A stretch of DNA of 6,480 bases. It comes from an uncultured delta proteobacterium. Lineage in GTDB: Bacteria > Desulfobacterota > WTBG01 > CAIYCZ01. This document shows, in pieces, positions 1 to 5,695 of the stretch. Positions within the stretch are counted from its first letter, which is position 1. Each line of letters begins with the position of its first letter. The stretch is taken from positions 1 through 6,480 of the forward strand of contig CAIYCZ010000519.1 of assembly GCA_903924805.1 (NCBI GenBank). Direction: 5' to 3'. A model generated the notes under the pieces. That model was given only the letters and a program-made list of their open reading frames with translations, was not told the DNA's origin and made no database searches. A program made the translations under genes and the position numbers.

Positions 1-203
1 ATTACAAATGTCAAAATCCAAATGACCAATGAATGTCAAAATCTAAATACCAAACATGATGCTTATAAATTTTGAACTTTGGCATTTGATATTTATTTGA
101 ACTTTGGATTTCCCTTTTCACCTTTCTCTTTTCACTCTTTCACTTGAACCCTCGAATCCTTGAACCCTTTTTCTTTACCTTTTCACCTCTTCACCTTTTT
201 TTT
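1..203. repeat. Compound intergenic repeat: AT-rich quasi-palindrome plus polypyrimidine tract
   Basis: This stretch holds no gene except the last codons of the synthase at its right end. The left part has two 12-mers each repeated at a 25-bp interval: AATGTCAAAATC at 7 and 32, and TTTGAACTTTGG at 71 and 96. AAATCCAAA (14-22) and TTTGGATTT (103-111) form an inverted repeat closing it. From about 112 the plus strand becomes almost pure pyrimidine with A/G interruptions. It contains an 8-mer tandem (CTTGAACC at 143, a diverged copy at 151, CTTGAACC at 159) and CCTTTTCACC at 113 and again near 178. From memory, such TTTGAACTTTGG-type sequences are dispersed in many anaerobe and candidate-phylum genomes; that part is recall, not something shown here. 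Confidence 0.7.
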
Positions 204-906
204 GCTTCAGGGTGCGGATCCGGGCGATCTCCTCCTGATACCCGTAAATGTGCGCGCCGGCACTGTAGGCGTATAGAGGACCGTTTTTGAGGTTTGCCTC
301 ATCCGCCACATATTTTTTCAGGAGCTCTATGCCGCCAAGATTTGTAGGGAAGCCTGCCCAGAGATCCCACGAGCGAAAGTAACAGGTTACGGCAAGCAGC
401 AGATCGCTACCCTGAGGGATTACCTTGAAATCCAGAATCCGCAGGCACGGGGGGTCAAGCTTGCCATCCTTGCCGATGCACGTGTCATAGTCTTCAGGCG
501 AGCCCACCTCCACAACTGCCTGATTCGTAAGCGGCGTCTCTTTCAGCAGCGCTATTGCCCGCTCAAGCTGAGTACCGCCGTTGGGCATGGGATAATGAAT
601 CCGTGATGCATACCGGTATGTCTCGTTTTCGGACAGCCGGGGATCCATCAGGTAGTTAACAAAATAGTCTTCAATATACTGCATGGTGGTTGGCGCAGGT
701 ATGCCCAGGCCGGGAGGAATCGTCGGTATCATGTCCTCGCCCGGATGTTCGATATACACGGCAATGCCCGGATACTGGAGCCGGTACTGCTCATTCTCAA
801 ACGATCCCTTCTGGATCGTCTGCGTGTATGAATTATCGAATATATTGTAGATCAGTTGAAACCATGCATCAGCTATGGTTTTTGCTTTTAACAATAACGG
901 AACCAT
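175..906 (-). CDS. Thymidylate synthase, methanogen-type (divergent ThyA family)
   Basis: Probable cytosolic enzyme making dTMP from dUMP with a methylene-carrying pterin. The key ThyA residues are present with near-canonical spacing: Cys154 in DPPCL (nucleophile, Cys146 in E. coli), Arg178 and Asp181 in FRSWD (Arg166, Asp169), Asn189 in FPTN (Asn177, the residue selecting dUMP over dCMP) and His219-x-Tyr221 in AGAHIY (His207, Tyr209). The intervals 3, 8, 30 and 2 match E. coli exactly. The N-terminal RTGT loop is absent, and the Arg126-Arg127 pair that binds phosphate across the dimer appears as Asn128-Gln129. FRSWDLWAGFP and the short length (243 aa) resemble the archaeal methanogen-type branch as I recall it. 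ATG has a good Shine-Dalgarno site (GGAG, 8 nt spacing). It lies 29 bp after the transporter stop, probably in the same operon. The basic tail KQKKGEEVKR is encoded inside a repeat. Confidence 0.85.
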   Translation of the reverse strand: MVPLLLKAKTIADAWFQLIYNIFDNSYTQTIQKGSFENEQYRLQYPGIAVYIEHPGEDMIPTIPPGLGIPAPTTMQYIEDYFVNYLMDPRLSENETYRYASRIHYPMPNGGTQLERAIALLKETPLTNQAVVEVGSPEDYDTCIGKDGKLDPPCLRILDFKVIPQGSDLLLAVTCYFRSWDLWAGFPTNLGGIELLKKYVADEANLKNGPLYAYSAGAHIYGYQEEIARIRTLKQKKGEEVKR

Positions 907-935
907 CGTCAGTTCTCCATGCGCTGCGGATGTAG

Positions 936-2906
936 CTACACCCGGATAGGTAATATGACAAACGGGATTCCCTGATGATACAGCTTTCTCTGCAGGGTGA
1001 AGACTAAATAGTTGTGGTGCAGCCGTGAATAAAACGAGTCTTCCGGAAAGACCAGCTGTCCGCCAAAGAAAATTGACTGCGGAAAGCGCTTTAAAATGGT
1101 CGGCACCAGGTTGACAATTTCCTCCACCACGTCGGTGCTGACGGAATACACGCCTTCTGCGCAGAAGCCGTTTTCCCTCATGTAGTTGACATACATATCC
1201 ACATCATGTCTGGTGCTGACCCGCAGCCGGTCCATTTCTGACTCGCCCTTGAAATTTCCCGCGTCAATGGTACCGACCTGCACGAACACAAAATTTTTGT
1301 ATATGTTGCCGAACAGGCGCAGAATGCTGAACAGCGTGTGCAGTCCGAGGCCGTTAAAGCCGCTGACGAACAGTACTGCAGTCATGGCATGGGGATTACA
1401 TTCAGGCACGGACTTCGGGTCTTTTTTCACCGTGGCGGAACTTGACGACACAATGGGAACTACCAGCTCATCAAGCCTGCTCAGCAGCCGGGCTGTATTT
1501 GCGTAGTGCCGCTTGGTGGAAATTGCCATTACAATAAGTGAGCCGGTTACCAGCAGCGTGATCCACCCGCCCTCATCAAACTTCAGAATGATAACCGAGA
1601 TGAGTATAAAGGTCGTCATCAAGAGCCCGATGCCGTTGATGATCAGCCCCTTCAGCCATTTAGCTTCCTGGGTGCGACTGCTCCACCAGTGACGTACCAT
1701 GCCAAGCTGTGAAAGAGAAAAAGTGATAAAGACGTTGATGCTGTAAAGAACCACCAGAAACCTGACGGAGCCGCGCGACAGAAGCATCATTACCAGCGAC
1801 ACCCCGCCCATGATGATAATGCCGTTCTGCGTTACCAGACGGTCGCTGAGCATGGCAAACCGGGTCGGGAACCAGCGGTCCAGTGCCATGTTTGACAGCA
1901 CCCGCGGCCCGTCAAGAAAACCGGTCTGGGCAGCCACAAATAAAAGCACTGCCTCCGAGGCAAGGGTGATAAGCACAAAGTAATATCCCCCGTTGCTCCC
2001 CCAGCCTCTGGTTATACTTTCCAACAGAACCGCATTAAGGGTTTTGCCCGGCACTGCCTCGACCCGATACAGAACGTAGCCGAGCATAACTCCTACAACC
2101 ATGAACGCCAGCGAACTGGCCATATAGCGCATGGTGCGCTTTGCTGTTTCCACCTTCGGATCGCGCAGGATGGGCATCCCGTTGCTCACGGCTTCAATAC
2201 CGGTAAAGGTTCCAGCGCCCATGCTGTAGGATCGCAGAATAAGAAAAATCATTCCGGCAAATCCAAGCTCAGCCCGCGTTGACTGTACATCCCGGGCAGT
2301 AGCCGCTACCACCTCCGGGATATTTGGAACATGGGTAATGAATGCATAAAAAATTGCAAATGCGTGGGTTAGGATAAATAGCAGAAATATCGGCACCAGC
2401 GGGAGCACGGACTCCTTCACGCCGCGCATGTTCAAGATGGTCAGGAGCATAACACCACCGACGGCAAGCCACAGCTTATAGGGAAGCCATGACAGGGGGA
2501 AAAAGCTGAAAATCGCATCAGCACCGCTTGCAACAGAAAGCGTGATAGTGAGAATGTAGTCAATCAGGAGGGCGCAACCCGATACCATGCCCACAGAAGG
2601 GGAGAGCAGCTTGCTGGCAACCAGGTAGCCGCCTCCGCCGGTGGGAAAGAGCTCGATTATCTGGGAGTAGCTCATGCTGACTATGACAATCGTGATCACG
2701 GTCCCCAAGGCCACAAAAATGCCCAGATAGTGGTGTCCCTGCAGGGTTATGAAAGCTTCCTCAGGGCCGTAGCAGGAAGACGTCAAGCCGTCTGCGCCGA
2801 GACCCACCCAGGCAAAAAATGCTATCAGCGAGATATTATGAAAAACATGGGGATCGTTCGGGTCGCGTGCCCCGCCCAGTAATAATATTTTTAAACGTTT
2901 CAGCAT
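936..2906 (-). CDS. KimA-like APC-superfamily transporter, probable K+ uptake permease
   Basis: Inner-membrane secondary transporter of 656 aa, close to the roughly 607 aa of Bacillus subtilis KimA (YdaO), a proton-coupled potassium importer. About twelve hydrophobic segments are visible from residue 24 to 464, followed by a soluble C-terminal domain (about 505-656). By eye it matches KimA along its length: ADGLTSSCYG (KimA SDALSSVAYG), GGGGYLVASK, LLIDYILT, SGADAIFSFFP, FTGIEAVSNGMP, DRLVTQNGII, FSLSQLGM and a C-terminal LHHNYLVFTL segment. KimA Asp36, Tyr43 and Asp117, implicated in ion binding, correspond to Asp39, Tyr46 and Asp130. KimA's C-terminal domain is linked to c-di-AMP control; whether this copy binds it is unknown. 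The ATG has only a weak ribosome site (GGA about 11 nt upstream), just after the 129-bp element in its leader. A general amino-acid permease is the alternative, which I judge less likely. Confidence 0.8.
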   Translation of the reverse strand: MLKRLKILLLGGARDPNDPHVFHNISLIAFFAWVGLGADGLTSSCYGPEEAFITLQGHHYLGIFVALGTVITIVIVSMSYSQIIELFPTGGGGYLVASKLLSPSVGMVSGCALLIDYILTITLSVASGADAIFSFFPLSWLPYKLWLAVGGVMLLTILNMRGVKESVLPLVPIFLLFILTHAFAIFYAFITHVPNIPEVVAATARDVQSTRAELGFAGMIFLILRSYSMGAGTFTGIEAVSNGMPILRDPKVETAKRTMRYMASSLAFMVVGVMLGYVLYRVEAVPGKTLNAVLLESITRGWGSNGGYYFVLITLASEAVLLFVAAQTGFLDGPRVLSNMALDRWFPTRFAMLSDRLVTQNGIIIMGGVSLVMMLLSRGSVRFLVVLYSINVFITFSLSQLGMVRHWWSSRTQEAKWLKGLIINGIGLLMTTFILISVIILKFDEGGWITLLVTGSLIVMAISTKRHYANTARLLSRLDELVVPIVSSSSATVKKDPKSVPECNPHAMTAVLFVSGFNGLGLHTLFSILRLFGNIYKNFVFVQVGTIDAGNFKGESEMDRLRVSTRHDVDMYVNYMRENGFCAEGVYSVSTDVVEEIVNLVPTILKRFPQSIFFGGQLVFPEDSFYSRLHHNYLVFTLQRKLYHQGIPFVILPIRV

Positions 2907-2926
2907 ATACGCTATTCCATAAGATA

Positions 2927-3055
2927 AGGGGCGGCTGTCACAGAAGATGTAGGCGCTTCAGTAATCTCTGAATGGTAACCTCTAAAAGGTCTGTCCTGAC
3001 GCCCCGGATGTTTAAACCGCTCATCCAGTACTTGGACCGGTGATCAGCCGCCCCT
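2927..3055. mobile_element. 129-bp MITE-like element with terminal inverted repeats and 4-bp direct repeats
   Basis: The ends AGGGGCGGCTG (2927-2937) and CAGCCGCCCCT (3045-3055) are perfect 11-bp inverted repeats. Allowing one extra base (A) on the right side, the match continues through TCAC, giving about 15 of 16. Immediately outside them GATA occurs at 2923-2926 and again at 3056-3059, as expected for a target-site duplication. There is no room for a transposase, so this would be a non-autonomous (MITE-like) insertion. Removing it with one GATA leaves a plain leader of about 47 nt. A conserved structured RNA would also show a long closing stem, but would not need flanking direct repeats. 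Copy number elsewhere in the genome cannot be seen here. Confidence 0.55.
2938..3024 (-). other. Possible upstream ORF of 28 codons inside the leader element
   Basis: From ATG at 3024 the frame reads 28 codons (begins MSGLNIRGVRTDLLEV, ends RLHLL) to a TGA at 2938-2940. It stops 31 nt before the transporter start. The frame stays open upstream to a GTG at 3070-3072, giving 44 codons. Neither start has a convincing Shine-Dalgarno sequence, and an open frame this short can arise by chance, so coding is not established. Confidence 0.15.
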
Positions 3056-3092
3056 GATAGTTTATGTATCACGGGCTCTGTATTGATTAAAA

Positions 3093-3120
3093 ATTATAGC
3101 TGAACTGAAAATTAATTCAA
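3093..3120 (-). promoter_or_regulatory. Sigma70-type promoter for the transporter-synthase operon
   Basis: On the minus strand there is a perfect -10 box TATAAT (3093-3098) and, 16 bp upstream, TTGAAT (3115-3120), which matches the -35 consensus at four of six positions. The surrounding DNA is AT-rich. Transcription would start near 3086. This is the best promoter match in the window and lies in the gap between two genes, pointing toward the transporter. The 10-mer ACTGAAAATT lies in the spacer (3104-3113) and again at 3155-3164. Confidence 0.6.
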
Positions 3121-3196
3121 GGACAAGATTGCAGCCGAACGCGAGCAACGGTATACTGAAAATTCATCTGTTGTTCAGCGGATTTCAGCCTATTCC

Positions 3197-4582
3197 CTAC
3201 AGGTTCTCCGTGTACAGCTTGCCGCATGCTTTAAGTGCTGCTACGGCAGGCCCAAACATCATTTTTCGCTTTACTGTCTGAGCCAGGAACAGCCGCTGCA
3301 GACCCATGATCCGTGCGCTGTGGGCTGAGCCCGCTGATTTGAACAGGTCCTGGTGAGGATTCCACTTCCCGCTCTCCACGTATCCCCTGATATTCATAAG
3401 GTCTTTGCCCGGCAGAACCCGCTCGACAAACTTTCTCAGGTAGGTGCCGCGGTTATCCCACATGGGCCGTTTGAGCAGCTTCCCCTCAGCGGCCATGCTG
3501 CTGAAAATCCCGCTGAGTTCCGGATTCCTGACGAAAACGCTGTTGTAGCCGAATTCATTAACCTTTATCTCCGAGGCGGTTATGCCAATGCTCACATCAG
3601 CTTCCTTGCACACGATAAAGCTCGGGCACACCATGCATCCCATGAAAATCGTTTCATCAAGAAAATCGGTATACTTAAAGGGAAAAAATTTACCATCCCT
3701 GGTCATGAGATTATCCTGAACGTACCAGAAAAAGTTTTTGCCCTCGTTCAGGAACTGGTAGAGAGACTTCTTGGTATCTTCCGCGTACTTGATGACGTCT
3801 TCTTCCTTAATCCCGAATTTTTCATAAATCTTGTCAATGGCGCCGTATCTGGTGTTGGCAAAGCAATTGACCCCGATGACAAATTTCAGGTTCTTAAGCA
3901 GCTTCTCAGCAACTTTTGATAGCCCTTTAAAAAGTTCCTTGAGCTCCGGATCATCCTTTATGACCTGCAGTTTGCGCAGCGCCTGGACATGGCAGGAAAG
4001 GCCTACCACGGCAAACCGCTCATAACCGGCCATTTTTTTCAGGTCGTGGAGCACCGGTGTTATCTGGTTCTTGGACTTGGAGCCCCGCAGGGTTTCCTCG
4101 GGCGTTGTGGAGACAATGGTTTTAGCATGATGGCAGATAAAGCAGTCCTCATGGATTTTGCCCAGGTGGAGCACCGCATCTACAATCTTTTTTTCAAGCA
4201 GATAGTGAAGCAGCGCCGTGGTGGTGCCGCCGTTTGCGCCCCGGTCAAAGATTTCGTCATTCAGGGAGCGTGCGGTGAAGCGGTCAGCACACCGGCCAAC
4301 CCGCTGCTCAATCTCGGCCTGCTCTTTGCCGAAGAATCTCTCCTTTACCTTGTCCAACGGGAAAAAACTTCGAGGGCATCCCTGGTAGCAGAAGCCGCAG
4401 TGGTTGCACTCGCCCACCAGCGTCGGAACATTTTTCTGCATCTCTAGTGCTTCAGCCGGACACAGGCTGACGCACAGGCCACACCCTGAGCAGGAGAACT
4501 CGATCACTTTTTTCAATGCCTCAAACCCGGCTTTAGATGCTTCAATATGCTTTTTAAAGCTATCGATATTCATAAGCGTCAT
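3197..4582 (-). CDS. Ferredoxin-FrhB/FdhB fusion: FAD/iron-sulfur oxidoreductase subunit
   Basis: Cytosolic iron-sulfur flavoprotein of the coenzyme F420 hydrogenase/dehydrogenase beta subunit family. The N-terminus has two classical [4Fe-4S] motifs: Cys31-34-37 with Cys41-Pro, and Cys59-62-65 with Cys69-Pro. The FrhB N-domain follows (about 111-190, with GANGGTTTALL at 115), then the C-domain (about 193-350) with GLSCHVQALRKL (Cys197), Cys240 and GCMVCPSFIVC (Cys316, Cys319, Cys325) before ADVSIG. A Cys147-x2-Cys150 pair is additional. Family members move electrons between ferredoxin and F420, NAD(P)H or another carrier; the partner here cannot be told, and no hydrogenase or formate dehydrogenase subunit is adjacent. 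A GGAGG site lies only 2 nt before the first ATG, so the ATG three codons later (4571-4573, protein MNIDSF...) is more likely the true start. About 110 C-terminal residues extend beyond the recognisable domain. Confidence 0.8.
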   Translation of the reverse strand: MTLMNIDSFKKHIEASKAGFEALKKVIEFSCSGCGLCVSLCPAEALEMQKNVPTLVGECNHCGFCYQGCPRSFFPLDKVKERFFGKEQAEIEQRVGRCADRFTARSLNDEIFDRGANGGTTTALLHYLLEKKIVDAVLHLGKIHEDCFICHHAKTIVSTTPEETLRGSKSKNQITPVLHDLKKMAGYERFAVVGLSCHVQALRKLQVIKDDPELKELFKGLSKVAEKLLKNLKFVIGVNCFANTRYGAIDKIYEKFGIKEEDVIKYAEDTKKSLYQFLNEGKNFFWYVQDNLMTRDGKFFPFKYTDFLDETIFMGCMVCPSFIVCKEADVSIGITASEIKVNEFGYNSVFVRNPELSGIFSSMAAEGKLLKRPMWDNRGTYLRKFVERVLPGKDLMNIRGYVESGKWNPHQDLFKSAGSAHSARIMGLQRLFLAQTVKRKMMFGPAVAALKACGKLYTENL

Positions 4583-4585
4583 TAC

Positions 4586-4590
4586 CTCCG
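4586..4590 (-). promoter_or_regulatory. Ribosome binding site that decides the start of the FrhB-like gene
   Basis: The minus strand reads GGAGG, then TA, then the first ATG (4580-4582). Two nucleotides is too close for efficient initiation there. The second in-frame ATG (4571-4573) is 11 nt away, slightly long but workable, which favours a product three residues shorter. Confidence 0.5.
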
Positions 4591-4597
4591 TATTAAA

Positions 4598-4642
4598 GAA
4601 TTCAGGAGACAGGAGACAGGAGACAGAAGACAGAAGTCAGAA
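4598..4642. repeat. Degenerate tandem 7-mer repeat (GRAGACA)
   Basis: Reading the plus strand: GAATTCA (4598), GGAGACA three times (4605, 4612, 4619), GAAGACA (4626), GAAGTCA (4633), then a partial GAAT. It fills about half of the 92-bp gap between the small membrane-protein gene and the FrhB-like gene, ending about 25 bp before the latter's start. The three identical central units with decayed flanks look like a short variable-number tandem repeat. No clear promoter is seen in this gap. Confidence 0.8.
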
Positions 4643-4674
4643 TAATTAAATTTTACTTATGTCTTTTTATCTGA

Positions 4675-5049
4675 TTATCTCAACGGCACTTTATAGACAC
4701 CGTACAGAACCAGGATATAAGCGACAAACCAGATAATCTCAATCTCAAGGATGATCGTGTGAAATATTTTCAATTTTCTGATTTTCCAGACAAACAAAGC
4801 AAACAGAAAAAGAACCCAGTTGAAAATCCCCAGAAATATTCCCACCGTTATTGCCGGACTCGCCGGGATATCTATGACGAGTGATTTTACTTTCATCAAG
4901 GGTATGATGCTTGCCAGAAAATCAATTGCCATCGCGCCCCCCATTATCCATACAGCGAAGGCCGGCCCGTTTTTTTGAAAAGAATATGAGGCGCCTACCA
5001 GGAATATGCAGTAGGTGACAATGTACACAGCATCACCACTGAGCGTCAT
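4675..5049 (-). CDS. Small four-helix inner-membrane protein, function unknown
   Basis: I do not recognise this 124-aa protein. It is very hydrophobic, with four predicted transmembrane helices at about residues 7-24, 30-51, 66-88 and 98-119. The most basic loop (WKIRKLK, 88-94) lies between helices 3 and 4, so by the positive-inside rule that loop is cytoplasmic, which would put both termini on the periplasmic side. There are single charged residues inside helices (Asp43; Glu102 and Glu104) but no repeated motif or metal-binding histidines. The ATG has a good ribosome site (GAGGA, 6 nt spacing). It starts 14 bp after the secreted-protein gene ends, so the two are almost certainly co-transcribed and may work together. 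Confidence 0.7.
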   Translation of the reverse strand: MTLSGDAVYIVTYCIFLVGASYSFQKNGPAFAVWIMGGAMAIDFLASIIPLMKVKSLVIDIPASPAITVGIFLGIFNWVLFLFALFVWKIRKLKIFHTIILEIEIIWFVAYILVLYGVYKVPLR

Positions 5050-5063
5050 AGTGTTTCCTCTTC

Positions 5064-5657
5064 TTATTTATACCTGCTGAAGTCAATTTCAAAACGGCTC
5101 TCGTTCCCGTCCTTCCTGATGATAAGGACAGCTGCAGCCCCCGGGTCAAGCGTCGCATACCTGAAATATGCCCTGATGATTGCCCAGCAGGCAGGGAACC
5201 CTGCCTGTGACTGTTTTGCAGAGTGGCTGTTCATGAAGTGGTCAGCGTGGATTTTGTCAGGTTTTATTTCAGAGCCTTTCTGCACCATGACAGCTGTATA
5301 TCCTTTGGCAAAATCGAGGTTTTTGCCGTACACGGTAACATTAATCTGCAGGTACGGATCGTCCATAATAGCGGATCGCTGCGCTGCGGTAAGCGCCTCT
5401 CCGGTACGGGAGGCAAGGGCAGCCATGAGCGCAAGCTTGTACCATTTGGTATGAATGGTGCCGCCCTCGGCAAACGGCGAACTATTGCCAAACAGGTACT
5501 GCCTGTCCAGGGTATCCTCTATGGTGTCCCGGTGTTCCCTGCCAAATGCGATAGCCTCTTCGCAGTCTTTGTCTCGCAGGGCAGCCATAAATGCCCCGGC
5601 AGAAAAAACAGGCATAAGCATAAAAAATAACAATACCATAGAGTGATATTTTTTCAT
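5064..5657 (-). CDS. Secreted or periplasmic protein of unknown function
   Basis: I do not recognise the family of this 197-aa protein. It starts with a typical Sec signal peptide: Lys2-Lys3, a hydrophobic core VLLFFMLMPVF, and a likely signal peptidase I site after Ala22 (AGA|F). The mature part is soluble, with two cysteines (Cys32, Cys157) that could form a disulfide. The segment 70-98 is probably helical (KWYKLALMAALASR), and the C-terminal part (about 103-127 and 174-195) looks beta-rich, ending IDFSRYK. The ribosome site before ATG is weak. A consensus -35 hexamer TTGACA lies at 5685-5690 without a good -10. It precedes the small membrane-protein gene by 14 bp. No catalytic motif is visible. 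Confidence 0.7.
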   Translation of the reverse strand: MKKYHSMVLLFFMLMPVFSAGAFMAALRDKDCEEAIAFGREHRDTIEDTLDRQYLFGNSSPFAEGGTIHTKWYKLALMAALASRTGEALTAAQRSAIMDDPYLQINVTVYGKNLDFAKGYTAVMVQKGSEIKPDKIHADHFMNSHSAKQSQAGFPACWAIIRAYFRYATLDPGAAAVLIIRKDGNESRFEIDFSRYK

Positions 5658-5695
5658 AGGTTCACTTTGCTACCTGAATCGTATTGTCAAAACAT

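Larger units (their letters stand above)
2907..3086 (-). promoter_or_regulatory. Predicted 180-nt 5' leader of the transporter gene
   Basis: If transcription starts about 7 nt below the -10 box, near 3086, the transporter mRNA has a leader of about 180 nt, long for a bacterium. Most of it is the 129-bp inverted-repeat element. The ends would pair as an 11-bp perfect stem, extended by 4 bp past one bulged A. Inside, predicted pairings are a hairpin at 3025-3040 (CCGGU/ACUGG) and a helix 2999-3004/2951-2956 enclosing hairpins at 2977-2991 and 2957-2972. I could not match it to the ydaO (c-di-AMP), M-box, cobalamin, TPP or GEMM consensus. There is no U-tract after the closing stem, so it is not an ordinary terminator. 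The fold is hand-drawn. Confidence 0.45.

Noticed and set aside
2269..2472. 67-codon minus-strand frame inside the transporter gene
   Set aside because: It overlaps conserved KimA-like coding sequence in another frame and has no independent support.
2927..3055. Canonical ydaO c-di-AMP riboswitch
   Set aside because: The gene context invited it, but the conserved GGGG..GAAUC and CCCGACAGCUAAC-type strings I remember for that class are not present.
3155..3190. Terminator hairpin after the FrhB-like gene (CTGAAAT / ATTTTCAG)
   Set aside because: The stem is about 6 bp with a bulge, the loop is over 20 nt, and there is no U-tract.
3353..3919. Long open frame on the plus strand opposite the FrhB-like gene (188 codons), with others at 3989-4447 and 5223-5630
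   Set aside because: They lie antisense to genes with clear domains or signal peptides, show no recognisable motif, and are expected shadows of codon use on the opposite strand.
5685..5690. Perfect TTGACA as -35 of a promoter for the secreted-protein gene
   Set aside because: No acceptable -10 box occurs 15-19 bp downstream, so it is mentioned only as an orphan hexamer.
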